A stretch of DNA of 64,000 nucleotides. Origin: DATKZM01 sp035527975 (GTDB lineage Bacteria > Pseudomonadota > Alphaproteobacteria > JAPULJ01). Of the stretch, positions 33,841-42,371 are shown piece by piece. The stretch covers positions 1 through 64,000 of the forward strand of contig DATKZM010000042.1 of NCBI GenBank assembly GCA_035527975.1. The letters are read 5' to 3'. The translations under genes were made by a program, and so were the position numbers. Position 1 is the first letter of the stretch, and each line of letters opens with the position of its first letter. The notes under the pieces were generated by a model, which did not search any database, was not told the origin of the DNA, and saw only the letters and a program-made list of their open reading frames with translations.

Positions 33841-33860
33841 GCGCCGAAACAAAGTAACTA

Positions 33861-35414
33861 CTAACGCGTTCCAAAGAACGAGCGGAACGTCCGAAACTCC
33901 ACATCGTTGAGATCGTCGGTGAAGATCGGCCATTGCCGGCCGGCCGAGGCCGCCCGCAGGGTTTCGCGGGCGCGGGCGAGAACCTGTGTCGTTTCGGCCC
34001 TTGCCGCCTGACGGGCCAGAACCGCACGCATGCGCTCCAGGCTGGTCGGACGCTTGGTTGCAATCAGCATGTAGTTGCCATGGCCAATGAGGAAGGTGCT
34101 CGGGAACACGCTGCGCACCGTGCGGATCATCGGGTTCAACAGCTCGCCAGTCCCGGTCGTCGAGAGCACGTTCATGATCACGATGCCGTTCGCGCTGAGC
34201 CGTTTGCTCACCAGGGCGAAGAATTCCTTGGTCGTGGTGAAAAACGGAATATGGCCGGTGACATAAAGGTCGATGGCGATAACATCGTAGGTCTCTTTCG
34301 CGTTCGACACGAACCAGCGCGCATCCTCGGCAACCAGCGTGACCCGCCGCTCGCCCTTGAGCCCAAAGTATTCGCGCGCCACCTTAAGCACCGCTGGATC
34401 TAGATCAACCCCGGTCACCGTGAGCTTCGGGTAGGCCGTGACGAGCTGCTTCAGCGAGGTGCCGCCGGCAACGCCGAGGAAGAGAACCTTGTCGCCACCG
34501 TTGAAGTGCGGGCCGATCAGGAATGTGTCGTAGTAACCCCCGGTTAGCAGGCCAGTTTTCGACATCGTCGTCTGGGCTCCGAGCGTGTAGTTCAGATAAA
34601 GGTCGCGCTGGGTCGGCGAGTCGAAGACACGAATGATGTTGTGGATCGATTCCGCGCGGTAGATCTCGCCGGGCTGGCGATCAATCGCGAAAGGAAAGCC
34701 GAGCGCCAGGATAACCGCCGCCACGGCGGCGGCGGCGAGGCGGCGTGACGCATAAGCCATCGCCAGCACCGCAAATACCAACAGGGCTGCGGCAACAAAG
34801 TGGCTGAGTCGTGTGCCGAGTTGAGGGATCGCATAGAAGGAGGCGAAAAAAGTGCCGCCAATGCTGCCGATCGTGGAGACAGCGTAAACCAGCCCGGCGC
34901 TGTTGGCGATCCGATCGGTCGCTGTGAGTTTGATGACGATGGGCGAGATCGTCGCCAGCAGCACCGATGGCACCCCGAGCAGAATGAGCGTGCCAAACAC
35001 GGCGCCCCAGGCCGGGCCAGCCACCCGCATCATCGGCATGAAATCATTGGCGAAACGCGGCACGACAAGCACGAAGGCGGTCGAGATGATGAGCGCGGAC
35101 AACAGAAACCGCTGGGCGCCGGGTCGGTCGCCGATGCGCCCGCCGATGAAATAGCCAACCGCGAGCGCCGCCATCACGACGCCGATCAAACCGCCCCACT
35201 GATAGACCGAATAGCCGAAATAGGGCGCCAGGACCCGCCCGCCGAGGATTTCCAGCATCATGATGGTCCAGCCGCCGATGAAGGCGATACCGAACAGCAG
35301 CGGCCGTGCCAATCCATCCGCAATTGCCGGCTCGGCCGCCGTGGGCTTTGCCGTACTGGTTGATTTCGCCTTCGCCAAAATGCGTCCGTCCGCCGGAGGA
35401 AGGTGGGACGGCAC
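33861..35414 (-). CDS. Membrane-anchored spermidine-synthase-like methyltransferase-fold protein
   Basis: The 517-residue protein joins about seven membrane helices (about 40-245) to a spermidine synthase-like Rossmann domain (about 270-450). The latter has VLFLGVAGGTSLKQLVTAYP, VTGVDLDPAVLKVAREYF, LVAEDARWFVS and DVIAIDLYVTGHIPFF. Typical enzymes have GGGDG in the first motif; here it is GVAGGTS. Fused MFS/spermidine synthases of this type are widespread but of unknown reaction. It is divergent from the thiamine riboswitch-transporter unit. Confidence 0.82.
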   Translation of the reverse strand: MPSHLPPADGRILAKAKSTSTAKPTAAEPAIADGLARPLLFGIAFIGGWTIMMLEILGGRVLAPYFGYSVYQWGGLIGVVMAALAVGYFIGGRIGDRPGAQRFLLSALIISTAFVLVVPRFANDFMPMMRVAGPAWGAVFGTLILLGVPSVLLATISPIVIKLTATDRIANSAGLVYAVSTIGSIGGTFFASFYAIPQLGTRLSHFVAAALLVFAVLAMAYASRRLAAAAVAAVILALGFPFAIDRQPGEIYRAESIHNIIRVFDSPTQRDLYLNYTLGAQTTMSKTGLLTGGYYDTFLIGPHFNGGDKVLFLGVAGGTSLKQLVTAYPKLTVTGVDLDPAVLKVAREYFGLKGERRVTLVAEDARWFVSNAKETYDVIAIDLYVTGHIPFFTTTKEFFALVSKRLSANGIVIMNVLSTTGTGELLNPMIRTVRSVFPSTFLIGHGNYMLIATKRPTSLERMRAVLARQAARAETTQVLARARETLRAASAGRQWPIFTDDLNDVEFRTFRSFFGTR

Positions 35415-35544
35415 CCGTGATACGGAAGCCGGCCAATGAAATCAACGTCCCTCGCGAGCCGAGGCTTTCAGACGCGCCTCCTCTGCGCCCGGCAAGCGCA
35501 GCCCTTGCCAAAGTTCGGCGATCTGCCCATAGTGCACGCCATCA

Positions 35545-35630
35545 CCAGGGGGAGCCGACGGTCGGCTGAGAGGTCCCGCATGCGGGACGACCCCTCGAAC
35601 CTGATCCGGATAATGCCGGCGAAGGGACGC
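35545..35630 (+). promoter_or_regulatory. TPP riboswitch (THI element) of thiZXY
   Basis: The core consensus is visible in order: GGGGGAGCC, GGCTGAGAG, the variable hairpin GTCCCGCATGCGGGAC, GACCCCTCGAACCTGATCCGG, ATAATGCCGGCGAAGGGA. The GAAGGGA of the last helix is also the only good ribosome binding site before the ATG at 35639, so bound TPP should hide it and block translation. Confidence 0.92.
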
Positions 35631-35638
35631 GTGACCGC

Positions 35639-36403
35639 ATGGCCACACCGCAAAATAGTGCCCCTCCTGGTGTTTCCGTTCACGCGGCGCGGCTCGACTA
35701 TGAAGATCGCCCTCTCTTCGCTGATCTCGACTTCGCGGTCGCGCCTGGCCTATGGACCTGCGTGCTCGGTGCGAGCGGCGTCGGCAAGACGAGCCTGCTG
35801 CGCTTGATCGCCGGGCTGGTCGCACCCTGGAGCGGCAGCCGCGTCCTCTGTTCGGACGGCGGCCCGGTCGCCGGGCGCACGGCTTATATGGCCCAGCAGG
35901 ATTTGCTGCTGCCCTGGCTGTCGGTCCGCCGAAATGTAGGGCTCGGCCTCAAACTGCGCGGCAAAACCGCCATCGCCGATAAAGCCCCGGGGCGGGTACA
36001 AGAGCTGCTGGAGATGGTCGGGCTGAGCGACAAGGCCGACGCGCTGCCGCGCACACTGTCGGGCGGACAACGCCAGCGCGCCGCGCTTGCCCGTACGCTG
36101 ATGGAAGACCGTCCGATCGTGCTGATGGACGAGCCGTTCTCCGCGCTCGACGCCGTCACCCGGCATCGCATTCAGGGGCTCGCGGCCGCCCTGCTCAAGG
36201 GCCGTTCGGTGCTGCTCGTCACCCATGATCCCATGGAGGCCCTGCGCTTGGGCCACAGGATCCACGTGATGTCGGGCCGGCCGGCCAATCTCGACGAGCC
36301 TCTGACGCCGCCGGGCGAGCCGCCGCGCGACATGACCGATACAAATCTGCTGCGACTGCATGCCGAGTTGCTGGAGCGGCTGGCGGCGGCGGGCGAGGCA
36401 TGA
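35639..36403 (+). CDS. thiZ: ABC ATPase of the thiamine-pyrimidine precursor transporter
   Basis: The 254-residue ATPase has Walker A GASGVGKTSLLRLIAG, Q-loop MAQQDLLLPW, signature LSGGQRQRAALART and Walker B IVLMDEPFSALD. With the permease and the binding protein downstream it makes a ThiXYZ importer, known to bring in pyrimidine breakdown products of thiamine such as N-formyl-4-amino-5-aminomethyl-2-methylpyrimidine. The adjoining TPP riboswitch confirms the thiamine link. Its stop overlaps the permease start by four bases. Confidence 0.9.
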   Translation: MATPQNSAPPGVSVHAARLDYEDRPLFADLDFAVAPGLWTCVLGASGVGKTSLLRLIAGLVAPWSGSRVLCSDGGPVAGRTAYMAQQDLLLPWLSVRRNVGLGLKLRGKTAIADKAPGRVQELLEMVGLSDKADALPRTLSGGQRQRAALARTLMEDRPIVLMDEPFSALDAVTRHRIQGLAAALLKGRSVLLVTHDPMEALRLGHRIHVMSGRPANLDEPLTPPGEPPRDMTDTNLLRLHAELLERLAAAGEA

Positions 36404-37167
36404 GCGCGATGCGGATTGCACGCCCCATCATCATCATCGCAGGCTTGGGTCTGATCTGGGCCGCGCTAGTGTGGGTCCTGGCGATCCCGCGTTTCATTCT
36501 GCCCGGACCGCTTTTGGTGCTGGAAGCCTGGTGGGAGAATTTCTGGCATGTGCTCTATCACGCCCAATTCACGGCGATCGAAATTATCGGCGGTCTGGCG
36601 CTGGGTGCCAGCCTCGGTACCGTGACGGCACTGACGATGGCCTATTTTGGCGGCGCCCGGCGCTGGCTCCTTCCGGTTCTCGTGGCAAGCCAGGCGGTCC
36701 CGGTCTTCGCATTGGCGCCAATCCTGGTGCTGTGGCTGGGCTACGGCATGGCTTCGAAGATCGCAATGGCGATGCTGATTATCTACTTCCCGGTCACGGC
36801 CGCCTTCTTCGACGGGCTCAGACGCACTGACCCCGGATGGCTCGATCTCGCCCACGTGATGGGCGGCTCGCGCTGGGCAATGCTGACGACGATCCGCATT
36901 CCGGCGGCGCTGCCGGCGCTGGCATCGGGCCTGCGCGTCGCCGCGGCGGTCGCTCCGATTGGCGCCGTGGTGGGCGAATGGGTCGGCTCCAGCGTCGGCC
37001 TGGGCCATCTGATGCTGCATTCGAATGCACGCGTGCAGGTGCCCCTCATGTTCGCCGCGCTCTTCACCCTCATCCTGCTGTCGCTGACGCTCTACTACAC
37101 CGTCGACGCCGTCCTGCGGCGGGCGCTTGCCTGGCAACCGGAAAGCAATCCCGCCGATGATCGTTGA
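36400..37167 (+). CDS. thiX: ABC permease of the thiamine-pyrimidine precursor transporter
   Basis: The 255-residue permease of the NitT/TauT type has about six helices and the conserved loop LAHVMGGSRWAMLTTIRIPAALPALASG that contacts the ATPase. Start ATG 36400 overlaps the thiZ stop (ATGA). It should form the membrane channel for ThiY-bound pyrimidine. Confidence 0.88.
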   Translation: MSAMRIARPIIIIAGLGLIWAALVWVLAIPRFILPGPLLVLEAWWENFWHVLYHAQFTAIEIIGGLALGASLGTVTALTMAYFGGARRWLLPVLVASQAVPVFALAPILVLWLGYGMASKIAMAMLIIYFPVTAAFFDGLRRTDPGWLDLAHVMGGSRWAMLTTIRIPAALPALASGLRVAAAVAPIGAVVGEWVGSSVGLGHLMLHSNARVQVPLMFAALFTLILLSLTLYYTVDAVLRRALAWQPESNPADDR

Positions 37168-37197
37168 ACGCGGCGACACCTCAACGAAAGCCCGAAA

Positions 37198-38151
37198 ATG
37201 ATGATGAAGACAATCCGGCCGCTTTTCGCTCTTGCCACGCTGCTGCTCGCACTGAGCAGCGCACCCGCATCGGCGCGCGACAAGCTCACTCTGGTGCTCG
37301 ACTGGTCGATCAACCCCGATCATGCGCCGCTCTATGTTGCAAAGGAGAAGGGCTTCTTCCGCGAGGCCGGGCTCGACGTGACGCTGATCGAGCCGGGCGA
37401 CCCGAACTCGCCGCCGCGCCTGGTGGCCGCCGGCCGCTACGATCTGGCGATCTCCTACCAGCCGCAACTCCACATGCAAATCGACAGGGGGCTGCCGTTG
37501 GTGCGCATTGGCACACTCGTGAGCGCGCCGCTGAACTCGCTGGTGGTTCTGAAGAGCGGGCCGATCAAGTCGATCCGCGATCTTAAAGGGCGCAAGATCG
37601 GCTATTCGGTCGGCGGATTTGAAGAGGCTCTGTTGCGCGCGATGCTCGGCAAATACGGGCTCAAGATGGCGGATGTGACGCTGATCAATGTCAATTTCTC
37701 GCTCTCCCCGGCGCTGATGGCCGGCAAGGTCGACGCCGTGATCGGCGCCTTCCGCAACTTCGAGCTCAACCAAATGGATATCGAGGGCCGGCCCGGGCGG
37801 GCCTTCTTTCCCGAAAACGAAGGCGTGCCGCCATACGACGAGCTGATCTTCGTTGCCAACCGCAATGCGGCAAGCGATCCGCGCCTGCCGAAGTTCCTGA
37901 AGGCAGTTGCGCGCGGCGTCGCAGCCTTACGCAGCGACCCGCAAGGCAGCTGGAATTTTTTTATCAAGGGGCGGAAGAAACTCAATGACGAGCTCAACCG
38001 CCGTGCCTGGCGGGACACGCTGCCCTATTTCGCCGACAACCCGGCCGCACTCAATGTGGAACGATACAGGCGTTTTTCGGCCTTCATGAAGGCGCAGGGA
38101 TTGATCAAATCCATACCGCCGGTTGGCAGCTATGCCATTGAGCTCAAGTAA
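37198..38151 (+). CDS. thiY: Thiamine-pyrimidine precursor binding protein
   Basis: The 317-residue NMT1/THI5-like binding protein has a signal peptide (IRPLFALATLLLALSSAPASA). The mature part begins KLTLVLDWSINPDHAPLYVAK, where LDWxxNxxHxxxYVAxxKG is the hallmark of ThiY and yeast Thi5-related proteins. It is the third gene of the riboswitch-controlled unit and binds the imported pyrimidine in the periplasm. It follows thiX by 30 bases. Confidence 0.9.
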   Translation: MMMKTIRPLFALATLLLALSSAPASARDKLTLVLDWSINPDHAPLYVAKEKGFFREAGLDVTLIEPGDPNSPPRLVAAGRYDLAISYQPQLHMQIDRGLPLVRIGTLVSAPLNSLVVLKSGPIKSIRDLKGRKIGYSVGGFEEALLRAMLGKYGLKMADVTLINVNFSLSPALMAGKVDAVIGAFRNFELNQMDIEGRPGRAFFPENEGVPPYDELIFVANRNAASDPRLPKFLKAVARGVAALRSDPQGSWNFFIKGRKKLNDELNRRAWRDTLPYFADNPAALNVERYRRFSAFMKAQGLIKSIPPVGSYAIELK

Positions 38152-38316
38152 GCGCTGAAATAGACACACAGATCGGTAGGGCGCGGGCATTCGCCCCGGA
38201 TTCTCCCGGTTTTGCTGGAATCGACGACCCCGCCATACTAAGTTTTTCAAGGGAGTGATGGCGCTCGCCACCGTTGGCTTGCGGGTGCTTGATCGTCGTA
38301 GCGCAGGAGAAGCTGG

Positions 38317-38805
38317 ATGGGGGGAGCGTTCTTGCGCGGCGTCAGCTTGGTGGCGTCTCTGGTCGCAACATGGCTGCTGCTTTCCGGACATTACGAGCCG
38401 CTTATCCTCGCCTTTGGCGCGGTTTCCTGCGTGATCGTAGCGCTGATCTCCTATCGAATGGGCGTGGTGGATTATGAGGGGCATCCCGTCCATCTGGGAT
38501 GGCGGCTGCCGGTCTATTTGTGTTGGCTGCTCTGGGAAATCGTGAAGGCAAATATCGATGTCGCCAAACGCATCATCAACCCGCGTCTGCCGATCAGCCC
38601 GACCGTGTTCACCCTGGAAACGAGCCAGCCGACGGAACTTGGGCACGTGATCTACGCCAATTCGATCACCCTCACCCCCGGCACGGTGACGCTGCAGGTG
38701 AACCGCGATGAGATCGAGGTGCATGCGCTTTCGCAGGAGGCTGCCGACGATTTGGCCAGGGGCGAGATGGACCGCCGCGTGACCTGGATCGAGGGGACGC
38801 AATGA
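38317..38805 (+). CDS. mrpE: Cation/proton antiporter subunit E (MrpE/MnhE)
   Basis: The 162-residue subunit has two or three N-terminal helices (ATWLLLSGHYEPLILAFGAVSCVIVALIS) and the MnhE signatures WLLWEIVKANIDVAKRI and NSITLTPGTVTLQV. It is the first gene of a ten-gene operon that runs to 45818. AGGAGAAGC precedes ATG 38317. Confidence 0.9.
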   Translation: MGGAFLRGVSLVASLVATWLLLSGHYEPLILAFGAVSCVIVALISYRMGVVDYEGHPVHLGWRLPVYLCWLLWEIVKANIDVAKRIINPRLPISPTVFTLETSQPTELGHVIYANSITLTPGTVTLQVNRDEIEVHALSQEAADDLARGEMDRRVTWIEGTQ

Positions 38806-38821
38806 ACACCGCCAACGCGCA

Positions 38822-39121
38822 ATGACTTACAATACCGCCGTCATCGCCGCTGTGACGATCGCGGTCATCATCGTGCTCGCGATGGCACTTGCGCGGGCCA
38901 TCATCGGACCAACGGTTTACGACCGCGTCCTTGCGGTCAATATGATCGGCACCAAGACAGTGGTGCTCATCGCCCTGGTCGGATATCTCGACGGCCGCCC
39001 GGACTTCCTCGACATTGCGCTGCTTTATGCACTGATCAACTTCATCGGCACGATCGCGGTATTGAAGTTTCTGCGTTACGGCGATCTTGGCAAGGCCTCC
39101 GAAGAAGAGGGCGATATCTGA
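38822..39121 (+). CDS. mrpF: Antiporter subunit F (MrpF/MnhF)
   Basis: The 99-residue, three-helix subunit has LARAIIGPTVYDRVLAVNMIG and FLDIALLYALINFIGTIAVLK, both standard for MrpF. Its TGA shares its last base with the mrpG ATG. Confidence 0.92.
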   Translation: MTYNTAVIAAVTIAVIIVLAMALARAIIGPTVYDRVLAVNMIGTKTVVLIALVGYLDGRPDFLDIALLYALINFIGTIAVLKFLRYGDLGKASEEEGDI

Positions 39122-39453
39122 TGGCGCTGGCCGCGGACATCGTCAGCTGGACCCTTATGGGCGCGGGCGCGCTGTTCCTGCTGATCGCCGGTGTAGGAAT
39201 ATTGCGCCTGCCAGACGTCTTCACGCGGATGCATGCCGCTGGCATCGGCGACACGCTGGGCGCTGGGCTTATTCTGGCCGGACTCATGTTTCAGAGCGGC
39301 TTCAGCCTGGTTACGGTGAAGCTGGTTTTCGTTCTGATCCTGCTGTTCGTGACCTCGCCGACGGCAACCCACGCTTTGGCCAAGGCTGCGCTAACCGGAA
39401 ATGTGAAGCCATTGCTTGCAGAGGATCTGGAGGGCGAAAAATCCAAGCGCTGA
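39121..39453 (+). CDS. mrpG: Antiporter subunit G (MrpG/MnhG)
   Basis: The 110-residue, three-helix subunit shows LLIAGVGILRLPDVFTRMHA and GDTLGAGLILAGL, the usual MrpG marks. Its stop overlaps the next gene's probable CTG start (CTGA). Confidence 0.92.
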   Translation: MALAADIVSWTLMGAGALFLLIAGVGILRLPDVFTRMHAAGIGDTLGAGLILAGLMFQSGFSLVTVKLVFVLILLFVTSPTATHALAKAALTGNVKPLLAEDLEGEKSKR

Positions 39454-40091
39454 TCGATATCCTTTTGCTCGCCTTCCTGGCGGCCACCGCGATCGCGATT
39501 GTCCGGCTGCGCAATCTCTTCGCCGTGGTAATGCTGTCGGGTCTCTACAGCCTCTTGTCCGCAGCGATATTCGTCGTCCTGGACGCCGTCGACGTGGCCT
39601 TTACCGAGGCGGCCGTTGGTGCCGGCATCACCACGGTGCTGCTACTGGGCACGCTGGTGTTGACGGATCGCGAAGAGAAACAAGCCACAAAGTTTAGCCC
39701 CTGGCCCCTGGCGGTGGTGCTGATCACTGGCGCTGCGCTTGTGTTCGGAACGCTCGACATGCCCGGCTTTGGCGATCCGAACGCTCCTGCGAACAAGCAT
39801 GTCGCGCCCGAGTATCTGTCCGACAAGGTGCCACAGAACCCGTCAGGCGACCCGGTCAGGGTGGGCATTCCCAACATTGTCACCACGATCCTGGCGAGCT
39901 ACCGCGGCTATGACACGCTGGGCGAGGTGACGGTCATCTTCACCGCCGGCATCGGCGTATTGCTGCTTCTGGGCGCATCCGCCCGTCATGGACAACCGGC
40001 GCCCGGCGAGGCGCCAGCGCCGCGCCTGCAGTTCCCGCGGCGCCGCAAATCTCCGGCCCCCTCCTCCGAACGACCGGAGGGCGAGGCATGA
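39450..40091 (+). CDS. MbhD/DUF4040-type antiporter subunit with C-terminal MbhE-like part
   Basis: The product of about 213 residues corresponds to the C-terminal extension of MrpA or to MbhD-MbhE of membrane hydrogenases. IVRLRNLFAVVMLSGLYSLLSA and AVDVAFTEAAVGAGITTVLLLG are DUF4040 signatures; the later NIVTTILASYRGYDTLGEVTVIFTAGIGVLLLLG is the MbhE part. There is no ATG/GTG near the proper start. CTG 39450, which overlaps the mrpG TGA, gives IDILLLAFLAATA at the usual position; TTG 39465 or ATC 39441 (near GGAGGG) are alternatives. Confidence 0.8.
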   Translation: MIDILLLAFLAATAIAIVRLRNLFAVVMLSGLYSLLSAAIFVVLDAVDVAFTEAAVGAGITTVLLLGTLVLTDREEKQATKFSPWPLAVVLITGAALVFGTLDMPGFGDPNAPANKHVAPEYLSDKVPQNPSGDPVRVGIPNIVTTILASYRGYDTLGEVTVIFTAGIGVLLLLGASARHGQPAPGEAPAPRLQFPRRRKSPAPSSERPEGEA

Positions 40092-40513
40092 AGCATCATT
40101 TCGTGCTGCGTGTCGTCGCAAAGTTCGCGATCCCGTTTATCCTGCTCTACGCGCTCTATGTGCAGTTCCACGGCGATTTCGGCCCTGGCGGCGGATTTCA
40201 AGCCGGTGTTATCTTCGCCGCCGCCTTTATCCTCTATGCGCTCATCTTTGGATTGGACAAAGCGCGGCACGCCGCCCCTCCCGGGGTCGTTCGCTTGGGT
40301 ATTGCGCTAGGCGTGCTGATCTATGCGGGTACCGGCGTTGCCGGAATACTGCTCGGCGGAAATTTCCTCGACTATTCGGTGCTCGCTCATGACGCCGCGC
40401 ATGGTCAGCATCTGGGCATCCTGATCGTTGAGTTCGGGGTCGGTGTCACCGTTGCCTCGGTCATGATTTCAGTATTCTTCGCCTTTGCCGGGCGAAGGCC
40501 GCCGGAAAGGTAA
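40088..40513 (+). CDS. mrpB: Antiporter subunit B (MrpB/MnhB)
   Basis: The 141-residue, four-helix subunit has YVQFHGDFGPGGGFQAGVIFAAAFILY, the MnhB signature, and VEFGVGVTVASVMISVFFAFAG at the end. Start ATG 40088 overlaps the previous stop. Confidence 0.92.
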   Translation: MKHHFVLRVVAKFAIPFILLYALYVQFHGDFGPGGGFQAGVIFAAAFILYALIFGLDKARHAAPPGVVRLGIALGVLIYAGTGVAGILLGGNFLDYSVLAHDAAHGQHLGILIVEFGVGVTVASVMISVFFAFAGRRPPER

Positions 40514-40522
40514 CGGCCGCCC

Positions 40523-40891
40523 ATGGATTTCGCTGAGCGGGTGTTCGGGCTCTACAACTACTGGATTGCCATCCTGTTGATGATGGTCGGGTTTTACGTG
40601 GTCATGGCGAGCCGGAATCTTATCAAGAAGATCGTGGGCCTGACGATCTTCCAGACCTCGGTCTTTCTTCTCTACATCAGCATCGGCAAGGTGCGTGGCG
40701 GCAGCGCACCGATTATCGACAAATCGATCGAGACCTACTCGAATCCCCTGCCCCACGTCCTCATCCTGACCGCCATCGTTGTCGGCGTGGCCACGGTTGC
40801 GCTCGGCCTGGCATTCGTCGTCCGCATTAAGGAGGCCTACGGAACCATCGAGGAAGACGAAATCCACAAACAGGATGAGCCGGGTGATTGA
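40523..40891 (+). CDS. mrpC: Antiporter subunit C (MrpC/MnhC, NuoK-like)
   Basis: The 122-residue, three-helix subunit has RNLIKKIVGLTIFQTSVFLLYIS and NPLPHVLILTAIVVGVATVALGLA, as in MrpC/NuoK. The last residues are charged (EEDEIHKQDEPGD) and overlap the start of mrpD by 17 bases. Confidence 0.92.
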   Translation: MDFAERVFGLYNYWIAILLMMVGFYVVMASRNLIKKIVGLTIFQTSVFLLYISIGKVRGGSAPIIDKSIETYSNPLPHVLILTAIVVGVATVALGLAFVVRIKEAYGTIEEDEIHKQDEPGD

Positions 40892-42371
40892 CGCGCACCT
40901 CCCGGCGCTGCAGATCGTGCTGCCGCTGGTCGCAGCGCCGCTTTGCGTGGTACTGCGCGACGCGCGCGCGGCCTGGGCCTTGACGCTGCTTATCTCCTGG
41001 GCGGCGCTGGCGATCGCAATCATGCTGTTGGTGCAGGTGCTAGCGACCGGGCCCATTACCTACGAGTTGGGCAACTGGCTGGCGCCCTGGGGCATCGAGT
41101 TCCGGATCGACGGCGTCAACGCGTTCATTCTCGTTGTCGTCTCCGCGATCGCCGCCATCGTCGTTCCGTACGCCTATGCCAGCGTCAAGGCGGAAATCGA
41201 AGAAGAGCGGATCTATCTCTTCTACTGCATGTATCTACTCACGCTGACAGGACTGCTCGGCATCGTGATCACCGGCGATGCCTTCAACATTTTCGTTTTT
41301 CTCGAGATTTCCTCACTTTCGACTTACGTGCTGGTCAGTTTGGGCCGGGACCGACGGGCGATGACGGCGGCCTACCAGTATCTGATCATGGGCACCATCG
41401 GCGCCACCTTCATCCTGATCGGGATCGGTCTGCTCTACATGATGACCGGCACGCTCAATCTGGCCGACCTTGCCAAGCGGGTGCCGCCGATCGCCGAGAG
41501 CCGCACGGTTTTGGCCGCTTTCGGCTTCATCACCGTTGGGACCAGCCTCAAGCTGGCGCTCTTCCCTTTGCATCAGTGGCTGCCCAACGCCTACGCCTAC
41601 GCGCCATCGACCGTCAGCGCCTTTCTGGCCGGCACGGCAACCAAAGTCTCGCTCTACATCCTGATCCGCTTCATCTTCACGGTGTTCGGGGCGAGCTTTG
41701 CCTTTGGCACACTGCCGCTCGACATCGTGCTTCCGGTGCTCGCCGTGCTGGCGATGTTCGTCGCCTCGACCGTCGCGATCTTCCAGCAGGACATCAAACG
41801 CATGCTCGCTTATTCGAGCATCGCGCAGATCGGCTACATGATCCTCGGCATCAGCTTCGCCTCCGTGACCGGCGTCGCCGCGGGGCTGTTGCATATTTTC
41901 AATCACGCCCTGATGAAGGGTGGGCTGTTCCTGGCGCTGGGCTGCGTGATGCTGCGCCTTGGCTCGGTGCAGATCGAGGATATGCGCGGGCTCGGCAAAA
42001 GAATGCCCGTGACGATGGCGGCATTCGTGGTCGGCGCCCTCAGTCTGATCGGCATTCCGCTGACCGCGGGCTTCATCAGCAAGTGGTATCTCGTGCTGGC
42101 AGCGCTCGAAAAGGGTCAATGGTATTTTGCGGTACTGATCGTGCTGAGCTCGCTGCTCGCCGTTATCTACATGTGGCGCGTGATCGAGGCGGTCTATTTC
42201 CGGCCGGTACCGAATACCGACGCGGCCAGGAACGCGCGCGAGGCGCCCCTCGGCATGCTGGTGCCCATGTGGGTGCTGATCGGCGCCAATATCTATTTCG
42301 GCATTGAGACGTCGGGCAGCCTTGGCGTGGCGCGGCGGGCGGCAGCGATGCTTCTGGGGGCCGGGTCATGA
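40875..42371 (+). CDS. mrpD: Antiporter subunit D (NuoN/MrpD-like), first of three
   Basis: The 498-residue membrane protein has about 14 helices. The proton-channel glutamate lies in FNIFVFLEISSLSTYVLV (residue 144), and the channel lysine region is FLAGTATKVSLYILIR. The HQWLPNAYAYAPSTVSAFLAG stretch is typical of MrpD. Start ATG 40875 is inside the end of mrpC. It forms the ion-pumping core with the following two NuoL/M/N-like genes. Confidence 0.9.
   Translation: MSRVIDAHLPALQIVLPLVAAPLCVVLRDARAAWALTLLISWAALAIAIMLLVQVLATGPITYELGNWLAPWGIEFRIDGVNAFILVVVSAIAAIVVPYAYASVKAEIEEERIYLFYCMYLLTLTGLLGIVITGDAFNIFVFLEISSLSTYVLVSLGRDRRAMTAAYQYLIMGTIGATFILIGIGLLYMMTGTLNLADLAKRVPPIAESRTVLAAFGFITVGTSLKLALFPLHQWLPNAYAYAPSTVSAFLAGTATKVSLYILIRFIFTVFGASFAFGTLPLDIVLPVLAVLAMFVASTVAIFQQDIKRMLAYSSIAQIGYMILGISFASVTGVAAGLLHIFNHALMKGGLFLALGCVMLRLGSVQIEDMRGLGKRMPVTMAAFVVGALSLIGIPLTAGFISKWYLVLAALEKGQWYFAVLIVLSSLLAVIYMWRVIEAVYFRPVPNTDAARNAREAPLGMLVPMWVLIGANIYFGIETSGSLGVARRAAAMLLGAGS

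Noticed and set aside
36466..37773. A 435-codon minus-strand frame
   Set aside because: It lies opposite thiX and thiY, both unmistakable and tied to the TPP riboswitch; its translation is rich in His, Arg and Gln with no family features.
40943..42307. A 454-codon plus-strand frame over mrpD
   Set aside because: Low-complexity Arg/His-rich shadow of the well-supported antiporter subunit.
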